Shown piece after piece: positions 23,994 to 32,546 of a DNA stretch of 64,000 nucleotides (its first letter is position 1; the number at the start of each line of letters is the position of its first letter). Position numbers and translations under genes: made by a program. Below the pieces are notes generated by a model. That model was given only the letters and a program-made list of their open reading frames with translations. It ran no database searches and had not been told where the DNA came from. This stretch comes from Geobacillus stearothermophilus ATCC 12980 (GTDB taxonomy: Bacteria > Bacillota > Bacilli > Bacillales > Anoxybacillaceae). The stretch spans positions 282,001-346,000 of the forward strand of contig NZ_CP128494.1 in assembly GCF_030369615.1 (NCBI RefSeq), in the 5' to 3' direction.

Positions 23994-24885
23994 ACACGTG
24001 CAGTTGCAACGGGAGAAGTTCCGGCAATTTCAACAACGAAGGGTCTTGGCTTCGGCTTGCCGTGACGAAGCTTTTTATCATTTCTTCCACCGCGTTCACG
24101 ACGGTCAGTTTTTCTCCATTCACTAGTATGTCCATGTTGGCTAAATTATATAAGTCTGCCCGAATGGATGGAGAAAATTCATCATCCGGTTGAATATGTT
24201 GAGCCACGTATAGGTCAACGAGCGGACGCAATACTTCCATAAAGTCGTCGGCGAGATTAAATTTGTTCAACTCGTTATCATGGTAAATTCCTAAGCATGG
24301 GAAAAAACCATACCCAACGAGAGAGCGGGCGACGAGTCCCCGCATAATGGCGTATCCGTAATTTAAAGAAGCGTTCACCACGGAGTCGCTTCGTCGGGTA
24401 AATTCACTGCCAAATAAATACTGGAAATACTTTTTGGCTCCATACGCTTCACGGTTATTGCTGTCTCCAGAGTCGACGGTTTTGCTGATGCGGTATAGCT
24501 CGTCGGCCCCTTCTTTGTTCAGGAACTCCAAACACTTTCCTTGATTGATGAGTTTTTGGATCACGACCCGCTGCCAAATTCGCTTTTTAAAAGGCTTGGA
24601 GTAGGCGTACTGCATGTGCAGCACGCCCACTTGGCGGGAATGTTTTTGGAACGGCTGCAGCACCCCATTGGGAAGCCGTTTTTGGTCACAGGTGAATAAT
24701 GCAATGTTATGTTCGGCCATTTTGCTTAAAGCGGCTACTGTCACGCTGACAGCTTGTTCCTCGATGATAATGGAACAAATATCCTCGAGCGGGATCGAAA
24801 CTTTTTCTTCCTGTTCAATCACGAGTTGATTGTAACGGACGGATAGTTTTCCCGGGTTTCGAATGAGCAGATGACGCCAACCCAA
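23986..24885 (-). CDS. cas1: CRISPR-associated integrase Cas1 (type II)
   Basis: The 299-residue type II-C Cas1 integrates new spacers together with Cas2. It begins MGWRHLLIRNPGKLS, as type II Cas1 proteins do, and has the catalytic region around NASLNYGYAIMRG and the metal-binding GIYHDNELNKFNLADDF segment. Its start lies 71 bp inside the cas9 gene in another frame. No csn2 or cas4 gene follows, which defines subtype II-C. Confidence 0.97.
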   Translation of the reverse strand: MGWRHLLIRNPGKLSVRYNQLVIEQEEKVSIPLEDICSIIIEEQAVSVTVAALSKMAEHNIALFTCDQKRLPNGVLQPFQKHSRQVGVLHMQYAYSKPFKKRIWQRVVIQKLINQGKCLEFLNKEGADELYRISKTVDSGDSNNREAYGAKKYFQYLFGSEFTRRSDSVVNASLNYGYAIMRGLVARSLVGYGFFPCLGIYHDNELNKFNLADDFMEVLRPLVDLYVAQHIQPDDEFSPSIRADLYNLANMDILVNGEKLTVVNAVEEMIKSFVTASRSQDPSLLKLPELLPLQLHVYE

Positions 24886-27800
24886 CTCTCTTTTCCCCTC
24901 TCACTTTGTAGATGTTGCCGAGCACATCTACTTGATATTTCTCGAATCGTTTGAGGGTTCTTGAACCGACGCCGCGGAGCGAGAAACGGTGGTCATGGCT
25001 GATCAACTCTAATCCTCCGTTGGCTGAGTCAATCGTTTTGTAGTAGACAAATACATCCTTAACGTTGATCTCTTCGCCTGCGGCTGTTTTCACTGTTTTT
25101 TCCCGCGGAAGCTCAATGCGAATGAGATCATTCGGGTACAGGCTAAATCGGAACGTATAGTCCTCCGTCATTTCCTTCCACTCAGAGTACGGCTTGTTCG
25201 GCTCGATGGCTTTGTTTGGCAAAATCCCTTTCATGATGTCCATGGTGTAGACAGGGACACAATAATATTTCCCATCTTTTTCAAATACGTCAACCCGAAC
25301 GATGTTGCTGTTGTAGGCGACGGTTTTGCCGTCATTGAGCGGGATGACCTGGTTTTTTGTGTCGATGATTTTTACGGTCCGAATGACAGGCCCGGGTTCG
25401 CCGTTCTTTTTCGGCTTGTACAAAGGTTCTTGGAATGCCTTTTTCGGGTCATTGTTATGTTCAAGCAGACGCTGGCGGATCGCTTCGTATGTCCTTGGGT
25501 CGCTTTCTTTGCCGTACATCGGAAAATGCCCGCTCGCATCCAACTTGATTTCGGACAGTTTCGTTTTGACAACAGTTTGGATTTTCCCGCTCCGTTCATC
25601 GATACCGACGTAGCGCCGTAATGTTTCTTGATGAGCCGCCCCTGTAACGCTCCGCTTCGGCATTCGGGATACAAAAACCGGCTGTAGCGATTCGAGTTTC
25701 TGATCATCATAATTTCCAAGATTGAGAGCTTTTATACTCTCTTTTGGATGTTTGGATAAACGCGCCCGCAGTTCGTCGGCGAAGTGCGGCCAAGGCTGCG
25801 GGAAGTGCGGTTCTGTCTTTTTGGCCAGTTCTTTGTTTTGTTCGCGCCGTTGGTAAAAGGCGGTGACTTTGGCGATATCGCTTGGCGTTGTGCAAGCGAC
25901 GATCACGGCATCGACGGCATGATGCAAATCCGATTCTTCACGGTTTTTGTTAAACTCCCAGCGGCTTCGTAAATGGGCGGTAACGCGGCCGTTGACCGTA
26001 TAGACTTTTTGCTTGTCATCACTTTCGGCGAATTTCAGATGTTCGCGAATAAAGTTGGCGAAAAAGCGTGAAATATACCGGGTGTCATTTAAATTTCGAT
26101 TTTTAAATTCTGTTTCTTCATTTTCATCATAATGGAGTCGGAGCAGCCGATCCCGTTTCTTTTTGGAAAACTGCTTGTTCGTTAACACAAACGTTTCAAA
26201 CTGTTGCCAGCGTTCGGTTCCGACGCCTAAATATTCGGCAGGAATGCGGTTGCCTTTTTCGCGGTTTTCTCTTGTCAATACCAACACTTTATTGGTATAA
26301 CTGTCGTCCAAGCTTCGGCTATACGGGATGACGTGATCCACTTCTACATACCCCGGTTCAAGCAGCCGCTCGATTTCGATCGGTTGAAGCGAGTAGGCGC
26401 TCCTCCCATTTTGCTCACTCCAAAGTTTGAACTTGACAATGTCATGGCCGGTTGGGTTTAGCGTCAAGCCATACTCCATGAGTTGGCGGATGGCGGTTTC
26501 GTTTTTCTTCCGGTTTTCGTCTTGTTCTTTTTTTGTTTTCCGCCGTTCGTCAAACGTTTGTGATAAATCGCGGGCCAACTCGATATGAATGGATACCGGC
26601 GAACCGTACTTTTTAATAATAGCATTCACCACTTTCCGCGCCTGTGTCAATGCACGCATGACGACCGGATTGGCGATCGGCGGAATATTTGGTAGCAACA
26701 TTGTTTTTTGTTTCTTCTTTGGCCCTGTAAATGTGTATCCCGCCCGCTCACAAGCCGAAGAGTAGACTTCTCCTTGTTCCATGTACGGGAGAATGCTGCG
26801 AAGCGCCTTTAGCGACAAATGGCCGAATTTGGTGAATGACAAGTTCAATAGTTCCTCAATTAGCTCGTTGTCATATACCTTGTTCGCTAAATTTGGCATC
26901 CGTTTTCCGTTTTGTTCATATTCGTTTCGCAAGTAGCTGTGAATGTCAGCATCATCTTTAAACAATGTCAGGGCGTAACCGAATGTATCAAAATCGATTG
27001 GGAGAAATGAACTTGACTTCTCTTTTCCATACACTTTATCGACGGCTTTCCGAATTTGATGATAGGCGTCGAGTTCAAGGAATCGGATGTTTTCATTTTG
27101 CTTTCGTGATTCGCCTCGATCATACACAATGCCTTTAAAGTAAGTGTCATCAGGCAAATGGAGCAACGTCCGTATATCATGGTAGGTGATTTTGTTTTTT
27201 TGGAATGCCTGTTCATACAAAAGGCGTCGTTCCTCATCGGTGAGCCCTCGTGCGCCTGATGGGGAGATGAGCCGCAATTTATTGATGTGCTCCCAGGCGA
27301 TGAACGATTGGAATGTATAAGTTGCTTTTGGCGCCCGTTTTTCTTTCGGTTCAAAGGCACAAAAGCCGACCTTTTTCTCGATGTCATCTTTGGAAGCGAC
27401 AGGACGCTGGGAAGCCCAAATGGCGATATATTCATTCTCAAACTCTTCCGTGCAACTCATGTTTCCAAACTCACGCTGTTTGGAGAAAATGAGTCGGATC
27501 TCGCGTTCTAAGTCATCGCGGGCGATTGTGTTTGTATAATTTTCTCCTTTATTGCGCTTATGGAGCGCAAACTTTGGATCTTTCACAATCATTTCGCCGA
27601 CGGTCCGGTAGCTTGAGAGAATGGCCCGGTTTTCTTCGATATGTTTGAGCATCGTGCTGTTTTCTTTGTTGCTGCGCTCGCTTTTGCGGTTGGATTTGAA
27701 GCCGCGCCGCTTGGCTAGATGAAGGAGGACGCGAGCCAGCTCGTCGTTGTTTAATTTTCGATCCAATGCCTCAACACGCAGCTGCCAGACGTCGATTTCG

Positions 27801-28078
27801 TGTTTTTCCTCGAATAGTTTGTCCAGTTCCTCTTTCGTTAAAATTCCTTCGCGAATGACCAGACGGCGAATGCGCTCCAGCCGATGCTTGCGGCGGCGCA
27901 ATCGACGCCGGGCGGAGCGGGCGAGGCGTCGGGGAAGAGCTAGGGATTCTCCCGTCTGCGGATTTTCGGCTCTGTCAAAAATGCGGACGCCCAAATCTTC
28001 GATGCGGGGAATATCCAAGTTCATGACTGCCCAACCTACAGAGGTAATGCCGATATCAAGGCCGATTTTGTATCTCAT
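24815..28078 (-). CDS. cas9: Cas9 endonuclease, type II-C (GeoCas9-like)
   Basis: The compact 1087-residue Cas9 has RuvC-I GLDIGITSVGW with Asp8, a bridge helix rich in Arg near residues 50-70, RuvC-II IHIELARD, an HNH domain with EVDHVIPYSRS (His near 582), RuvC-III HHAVDAVIVA, and a C-terminal PAM-interacting domain. With a tracrRNA and crRNA it cleaves DNA matching the spacers next to a PAM. From memory it is nearly identical to the thermostable GeoCas9 of G. stearothermophilus, whose PAM is N4CRAA. A Cys that is usual near the start of the HNH region (GRC-Y) is Ser here. GGGAGGGG precedes ATG 28078. The last 71 bp overlap cas1. Confidence 0.98.
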   Translation of the reverse strand: MRYKIGLDIGITSVGWAVMNLDIPRIEDLGVRIFDRAENPQTGESLALPRRLARSARRRLRRRKHRLERIRRLVIREGILTKEELDKLFEEKHEIDVWQLRVEALDRKLNNDELARVLLHLAKRRGFKSNRKSERSNKENSTMLKHIEENRAILSSYRTVGEMIVKDPKFALHKRNKGENYTNTIARDDLEREIRLIFSKQREFGNMSCTEEFENEYIAIWASQRPVASKDDIEKKVGFCAFEPKEKRAPKATYTFQSFIAWEHINKLRLISPSGARGLTDEERRLLYEQAFQKNKITYHDIRTLLHLPDDTYFKGIVYDRGESRKQNENIRFLELDAYHQIRKAVDKVYGKEKSSSFLPIDFDTFGYALTLFKDDADIHSYLRNEYEQNGKRMPNLANKVYDNELIEELLNLSFTKFGHLSLKALRSILPYMEQGEVYSSACERAGYTFTGPKKKQKTMLLPNIPPIANPVVMRALTQARKVVNAIIKKYGSPVSIHIELARDLSQTFDERRKTKKEQDENRKKNETAIRQLMEYGLTLNPTGHDIVKFKLWSEQNGRSAYSLQPIEIERLLEPGYVEVDHVIPYSRSLDDSYTNKVLVLTRENREKGNRIPAEYLGVGTERWQQFETFVLTNKQFSKKKRDRLLRLHYDENEETEFKNRNLNDTRYISRFFANFIREHLKFAESDDKQKVYTVNGRVTAHLRSRWEFNKNREESDLHHAVDAVIVACTTPSDIAKVTAFYQRREQNKELAKKTEPHFPQPWPHFADELRARLSKHPKESIKALNLGNYDDQKLESLQPVFVSRMPKRSVTGAAHQETLRRYVGIDERSGKIQTVVKTKLSEIKLDASGHFPMYGKESDPRTYEAIRQRLLEHNNDPKKAFQEPLYKPKKNGEPGPVIRTVKIIDTKNQVIPLNDGKTVAYNSNIVRVDVFEKDGKYYCVPVYTMDIMKGILPNKAIEPNKPYSEWKEMTEDYTFRFSLYPNDLIRIELPREKTVKTAAGEEINVKDVFVYYKTIDSANGGLELISHDHRFSLRGVGSRTLKRFEKYQVDVLGNIYKVRGEKRVGLASSAHSKPGKTIRPLQSTRD

Positions 28079-28111
28079 GTCGATCCCCTCCCGTTAATAG
28101 AGATATGTAGT

Positions 28112-28143
28112 AAAAAAGACCTTAGCGTTTTCCGCCAAGGTCT
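28112..28143 (-). terminator. tracrRNA terminator
   Basis: On the minus strand AGACCTTGGCG pairs with CGCTAAGGTCT around a short A-rich loop and is followed by six T residues. It lies between the tracrRNA and the cas9 start, so cas9 is transcribed by read-through or from a promoter within about 70 bp. Confidence 0.9.
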
Positions 28144-28275
28144 GAGTTTGCGCAAGGATGGGGAATGCCCGCCAAAAGCGGGCGACAGGCGATCCCCAAC
28201 GCCGCGGGTCAGTCTGCCTTAGGCAGAAAGCCCTTATCATAGTAACCCTGAGATCATTGCTGTGGTATGATCCTA
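28112..28275 (-). ncRNA. tracrRNA
   Basis: The anti-repeat at 28236-28271 pairs along the full 36-nt CRISPR repeat with few mismatches or wobbles. It is followed by a GGGCTTTCTGCCTAAGGCAG stem, a GCGTTGGGGATCGCC segment and a CGCCCGCTTTTGGCGGGC hairpin, the layout of GeoCas9 tracrRNA. A promoter with TTGCGT and TATTAT 17 bp apart ends just before the predicted 5' end near 28275. The RNA is needed for crRNA binding and Cas9 activation. The 3' end is set by the terminator; published single-guide versions end near 28155. Confidence 0.95.
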
Positions 28276-28276
28276 T

Positions 28277-28306
28277 TACTATAATAATGGGGAATTTTAG
28301 AAAACG
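28277..28306 (-). promoter_or_regulatory. tracrRNA promoter
   Basis: On the minus strand TTGCGT, a 17-bp spacer and TATTAT lie immediately upstream of the anti-repeat. Spacing is optimal and the hexamers match consensus at 4 and 5 positions. Confidence 0.6.
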
Positions 28307-28385
28307 CAAGCATTTTTTTCAAAAGTTAGATCATTTTGAGTGGAGGGAAACCCACTCGTATGGGTCTGCCCTAGCGCTGCATCCA

Positions 28386-28839
28386 CCAAATAATTCGGTT
28401 GCCACCATCTTGCTAAGCAAAATGGGGTATAATGAAGAGGAGAAAGTCGACGTGAAAAAGGAATTTTTGCGCATGCTCATCCGTCTCGAGCTGGATGAAG
28501 CGAAACAGCGGCTATTGTTCGGTTTTTTTCGAGACGTATTTGCGGCGATCCGAAGAGGAGGAAGCAAAACGGCGACACGAGGGGAGCCAAATGGAAACGA
28601 AGGAAGCAAAGCGTGTGATGGAGCTCATCGTCTCATACGAACAGCGGGGGATGGAAAAGGGAATCCAACAAGGAATCGAACAGGGGTTAAAGCAAGGGAT
28701 GAAGCAAGGACGCCAAGAAGGGATCGAGGAAGGGAAGCTCGACGTGGTGAAGAGAATGCTGGCGAAAGGATACGATGTCGACACGATCCACGAACTGACC
28801 GGACTGCCGATGGAGAAGATTGAAAGGATGAAGGGGTGA
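28386..28839 (+). pseudogene. Rpn-type nuclease/transposase remnant, frameshifted copy
   Basis: The remnant starts within VATILLSKMGYNEEEK, the middle of the Rpn family protein, and runs to the natural C-terminus at 28839. An extra T in the run near 28530 shifts the frame between LFGF and FETYL. From 28450 it is nearly identical to the remnant at 15347-15730 and has the same orientation. The upstream nuclease domain is absent. Confidence 0.85.
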
Positions 28840-28864
28840 GACGGCCCTTCGCCGTCAAGCCCCA

Positions 28865-28916
28865 CATTGTCGTCGACCTCCAATCGTGCCAAAACCCCGG
28901 GGGATCGACGACAATG
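28865..28916. repeat. 52-bp palindrome-bounded repeat, copy 2
   Basis: Identical in its arms (CATTGTCGTCGA and TCGACGACAATG) and nearly so throughout to the unit at 15756-15807. It lies the same distance behind the second Rpn remnant. Confidence 0.7.
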
Positions 28917-29035
28917 TTCTTTTGCGCCAAAATCCTACAGCCAACACGGCTGAACGATATTGACAGAATATTTGAAACGTGATATTCTGAAAACAGCCAA
29001 AAGGGGAAAAGCTTGATTTTATGCGCATTGTGTGG

Positions 29036-29065
29036 GTTTTTATCGTACCTATGAGGGATTAAAAC
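29036..29065 (+). CRISPR. lone 30-bp repeat of a type I/III-like CRISPR
   Basis: The sequence begins GTTTTTATCGTACCTATGAG and ends GGATTAAAAC. From memory this closely resembles 30-bp repeats of type I-B and type III arrays in thermophilic bacilli, which end ATTGAAAC; the altered end is what a terminal degenerate repeat would show. No second copy lies within several hundred bases and no matching cas gene is present. Confidence 0.65.
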
Positions 29066-29354
29066 TTATCCAACTCCCCGTCTTCTACACATATCTGAAT
29101 CGCGTTTTCACCCGCGCAATTTGGTGATCTTTTCACCTCTTGTGCTGTCTTCGCTGGCAATGTGGAGATGACCCACCATCTTTCCTTGATCCTCGCCACG
29201 TGCAAAACTTCTTCTTCGTTCTGTTTTTCTCGCGGTAGCTTTGTTCGATGCGCTATACTTGGATAGAAGGAGCAACATTTGTTTGCTTCCGGATGGGCGT
29301 TTGTTTTTGCTTTTTCACGATGGGGGCAAGCAAAGGAAAGAAAGGGGAACGGTT
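29066..29354. other. intergenic stretch upstream of the P1 peptidase gene
   Basis: About 290 bp with no gene. It may contain the last spacer or leader belonging to the lone CRISPR repeat at 29036, and a possible -10 TATACT near 29256. Confidence 0.35.
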
Positions 29355-30401
29355 ATGCGCTGCAAGCTTCGCGATCTCGGTTTTTCCATCGGCACGCTTC
29401 CGACAGGGGAGCGCAATCAAGTCACCGATGTGCCTGGGGTGCGGGTCGGTCATGTGACGATTCGGGAAGATATGAATGAGCGGACAGTGATCCGCACTGG
29501 GGTGACGGCGGTGTTGCCGCATGGGGGCAACTGGTTTTTGGAGAAGGTGCCCGCGGCTTGTTTTGTTTTGAACGGTTTTGGGAAAACGGTCGGGTTGGTG
29601 CAGGTCGAGGAACTTGGGTTGATCGAGTCGCCGATTATGCTGACCAATACGTTCAGTGTCGGCGCTGTCTGGCAAGGGACGCTTGAGTATATGCTTGCGA
29701 TGACGCCGGAGATCGGAGATACGACCGGGTCGGTCAACATTGTCGTCGGGGAATGCAATGACAGCTATTTGAATACGGCGCGGGCGCTTTCGGTGACGAA
29801 GGAGCATGCGAAAGAGGCGATTGCCGCGGCGCGGGTGGAGATGGAAGAAGGGGCGATCGGCGCGGGGACGGGTATGATGTGCTTCGGCTGGAAAGGGGGC
29901 GTTGGCAGCTCGTCGCGGGTCGTGAGTAGGGGATATACGGTCGGGGCGCTGGTCGTGAGCAATTTCGGCCGGCGTGAGGAGTTGCGGTTCGTGCCGTATG
30001 TGCCGCCGTCGTTTGATGAACGGGATGTGCCGCCTGGTTCGATTATGATGATCGTCGCGACCGATGCGCCGCTTGATGCGCGGCAGTTGAAGCGGCTGGC
30101 GAAGCGGGCGGCGGTGGGGCTCGGGCGGACGGGAAGCTGCGTCCATCACGGGAGCGGCGACATTGTCATTGCGTTTTCCAATGCTTATACCATTCCCCAT
30201 TTTTCGGATTCTGCTCTTCAACCGTTCCCTCCGCTCGTCCGTGATGACGCGCCGCTCATGAATGAGCTGTTCCAGGCGGCGATTGAGGCGACCGAGGAAG
30301 CGATTTGGAATTCGCTTACGATGGCCGAGACGACGGCCGGGCGCAACGGGCGGGTGGGGGAGGCGATTCCGTATTCGCTGCTTCGACGGATGGGAGAATG
30401 A
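29355..30401 (+). CDS. P1 family (DmpA-like) aminopeptidase
   Basis: The 348-residue protein belongs to peptidase family S58 (DmpA/P1), which self-cleaves before a nucleophilic Ser and releases N-terminal residues from peptides, often D- or beta-amino acids. Visible family features are an N-terminal ITDVPGVRVGH-like segment (here VTDVPGVRVGHVT), the GAGTGM loop, the GGVGSSSRV cleavage region with its Ser, and GDIVIAFS near the C-terminus. ATG 29355 with AAGGGGA upstream gives the usual length; an earlier in-frame ATG at 29241 has no such site. It is monocistronic. Confidence 0.88.
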   Translation: MRCKLRDLGFSIGTLPTGERNQVTDVPGVRVGHVTIREDMNERTVIRTGVTAVLPHGGNWFLEKVPAACFVLNGFGKTVGLVQVEELGLIESPIMLTNTFSVGAVWQGTLEYMLAMTPEIGDTTGSVNIVVGECNDSYLNTARALSVTKEHAKEAIAAARVEMEEGAIGAGTGMMCFGWKGGVGSSSRVVSRGYTVGALVVSNFGRREELRFVPYVPPSFDERDVPPGSIMMIVATDAPLDARQLKRLAKRAAVGLGRTGSCVHHGSGDIVIAFSNAYTIPHFSDSALQPFPPLVRDDAPLMNELFQAAIEATEEAIWNSLTMAETTAGRNGRVGEAIPYSLLRRMGE

Positions 30402-30405
30402 TCGA

Positions 30406-30439
30406 AAACGGCCTGAAAGGGATTCCTCTCAGGTCGTTT
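30406..30439. terminator. terminator between P1 peptidase and MFS genes
   Basis: AAACGGCCTGA and TCAGGTCGTTT form a stem with one wobble, lying between convergent genes and able to act for both. Confidence 0.65.
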
Positions 30440-30461
30440 ATTTATGATCTTGGCCGCGCTG

Positions 30462-31694
30462 TCAGTGGCGGATGTGAAGGCGGTGCGCCCAGGCGGCGAT
30501 TTTTTCTTTCATGTCTTCACGCCATGCGCGGTCGTGGGTGGTGGATCCGACCAAAGCCCCTGTGGCGATGAGGAGCAGCCCTGACAAGGCGAAAATGGCC
30601 GAAATGGATGCGAATCCTGCGATGGCTCCCGCTGCCGTCGGACCAGCGAGGTTGCCGAGAAAGCGGGAGCTGGCTGTGACGCCGAACACGCGGCCTTGGA
30701 TGCGGCGCGGGCATTGCGCGTTGATCAGCGCTTGAAGGGCAGGCCATACCCCGCCGACGACAAGCCCTTGCAAGAAGCGCCAGACGTACAATTCATAAAG
30801 ATGGTCCGTCCATACTTGCGGCAAGGCGAACAAGCCGGACAGCACAAGCAGTATCGGTAATGTTTTCTCCTGCCCGATCCGGTCGCCGAGTTTCCCTAAG
30901 TACGGTGCGCCGATGATCGTCGCGATGCCGGTGATCGACGAGGCGAGGCCGGATAGAAAGGCGAGATTGCGAGAATGGCCGACGAGCGACTGGACAAAAA
31001 TCGTCATCATCGAGTTGACGCCAAGAACCGCAATTTGCACGAGAAACGTGGCGATAAATAAGACGATGAGCGGCCGGTGTCTGAATACTTCTTTGAAGCT
31101 GGCCTTGTTTTCTTTTGTCTGCGGCACGACGGGATCTTTTTCGAGCCAAAAAATGACCGGTAAGAGCGTCAGTAAAATGCAAAGCCCGGTCACGAGAAAC
31201 ACCGGGCGGAAGCCGAACAGGTCGGATAAGGCGCCGCCGATGAGAGGTCCGATGATGTTGCCGGCGATGCTTCCCGTCTGCAGCGTCCCGAGAGCCTCGC
31301 CGCTATGGTCTCTCGGCACAACGCGGGCCAAGTATGAAAACGAGACAGTGATAAATCCAGAGAAAAAGCCGACAAGAAATCGGAGAGCAAGCAGCGCCAT
31401 CGGTGAGGCGGCGAACGCCATGCATCCGGTGATCAAGCCCATGCCGATCCCCGCGCGGATGAGGTTGGCGCGCTGGCCGTACTTGTCGGCGAACATGCCC
31501 CAAATCGGCGCCATGATGGCCGCCGACAAAAACGTCGCCGAAAAGACAAGACCGGTCCAGACGCTCAACGAATGGTGCTCGGTGACGCCCATTTCCCACA
31601 ACAGCAGCGACAAAAACGGAATGACCATCGTCATTCCCGCCGACACCATGAAATTGCACAGCCAAAGAACGCGGACGCTTCGCTTCCAGTTCAT
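30462..31694 (-). CDS. MFS multidrug exporter
   Basis: This 410-residue major facilitator protein has 12 predicted membrane segments. The loop between segments 2 and 3 has the antiporter-type motif GMFADKYGQR, and a matching G-KLGDRIGQ motif starts the second half. The NIIGPLIGGALSD stretch is motif C, typical of drug/H+ antiporters. It is probably a drug efflux pump. AGGAGGT lies before ATG 31694. Substrate unknown. Confidence 0.85.
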   Translation of the reverse strand: MNWKRSVRVLWLCNFMVSAGMTMVIPFLSLLLWEMGVTEHHSLSVWTGLVFSATFLSAAIMAPIWGMFADKYGQRANLIRAGIGMGLITGCMAFAASPMALLALRFLVGFFSGFITVSFSYLARVVPRDHSGEALGTLQTGSIAGNIIGPLIGGALSDLFGFRPVFLVTGLCILLTLLPVIFWLEKDPVVPQTKENKASFKEVFRHRPLIVLFIATFLVQIAVLGVNSMMTIFVQSLVGHSRNLAFLSGLASSITGIATIIGAPYLGKLGDRIGQEKTLPILLVLSGLFALPQVWTDHLYELYVWRFLQGLVVGGVWPALQALINAQCPRRIQGRVFGVTASSRFLGNLAGPTAAGAIAGFASISAIFALSGLLLIATGALVGSTTHDRAWREDMKEKIAAWAHRLHIRH

Positions 31695-31842
31695 AGGAGG
31701 TCATCTCCTATATTATTTCGTTTCTATAATGATTTTACCACGATGGGAAAACAAAGGAAACGATTTTGCTTCCGAACGGGGAAAGCGAGAGTCAGGCCGT
31801 GCGACGGTGGGGAGCGGTGTCATTTCCCTGAACAAACACCAT

Positions 31843-31867
31843 CCCCCTTGCCTGCCCGGCAAGGGGG
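31843..31867 (-). terminator. hairpin after the pspA-like gene
   Basis: CCCCCTTGCC and GGCAAGGGGG form a 10-bp GC-rich stem with a tiny loop, 26 bp beyond the pspA stop. The T-run is poor. Confidence 0.6.
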
Positions 31868-31892
31868 TCATCTATGTCAAAGGGGGAGGAGA

Positions 31893-32546
31893 TTAGGCGT
31901 TATTGGCTTGGGCTTCTTTCCACTTGGCTAACTCACGTTCGACTTCTTCATCAAATGGCACAGGGGACAACACGACGTTCGTTCCGAATCGGACAGCGGC
32001 TGCCTCGGCTTCTAAGGCGATGACGCGCTCTTCTATGCGGACAAAGCCGCGCAGCGCCTCGTCGGCGGAAAAGGAGGCGAGCGCCGAGTCGATTTGCTTC
32101 AACGCTTGCGCGGCGTTAACGCGGGTAGCGAGCTCCAGCTGCTTAGCTGCGAGCTCGTCGTACCGCTCGCGCAGTTGGTTTAGACGGTTGGCGACTTCGG
32201 CTGTTTTCGCTTTGATGGCGTCGTATTGTTGTTTGTACGCCTCCAGTTTTTTCTCATACAACAGCTTGTCGCGCAAGGCGAGTTTGGCGACGGCTTCTTC
32301 GTTGCGCTCGAGCGCCAGTTTCGCTTGGCGGCTCCGTTTTTCAATCGTCGCCTCCGCTTGGGCGATGAGCGTCTCATAGCGCTGCTCGGCGACCCATTGC
32401 TGGGCGAGCGCCTGGCGCCGTCGTTCGAGCTGTTCTTCAAGTTCGCGCAAATATTGTTTCGTCATGGCGACAGGGTCTTCCCAGCGGTCGATTTGTTCGT
32501 TCACTTCAGCGAGAACGATCGTCTTCATTCGGCGAAAAATGCCCAT
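31893..32546 (-). CDS. PspA/IM30 (LiaH-like) membrane stress protein
   Basis: The 217-residue PspA/IM30 protein begins with an amphipathic helix (MGIFRRMKTIVLAEVNE) and continues as a long coiled coil, the ESCRT-III-like fold that polymerises on damaged membranes. AAGGAGG precedes ATG 32546; the longer frame from 32588 has no supporting site. It overlaps the upstream membrane-protein gene by 41 bp, an arrangement like liaIH of bacilli. Envelope-stress induction is likely from family knowledge. Confidence 0.88.
   Translation of the reverse strand: MGIFRRMKTIVLAEVNEQIDRWEDPVAMTKQYLRELEEQLERRRQALAQQWVAEQRYETLIAQAEATIEKRSRQAKLALERNEEAVAKLALRDKLLYEKKLEAYKQQYDAIKAKTAEVANRLNQLRERYDELAAKQLELATRVNAAQALKQIDSALASFSADEALRGFVRIEERVIALEAEAAAVRFGTNVVLSPVPFDEEVERELAKWKEAQANNA

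Noticed and set aside
28158..28823. A 221-codon plus-strand frame covering the tracrRNA and Rpn remnant
   Set aside because: It joins antisense of the tracrRNA gene with a shifted frame of the Rpn remnant; no single protein is supported.
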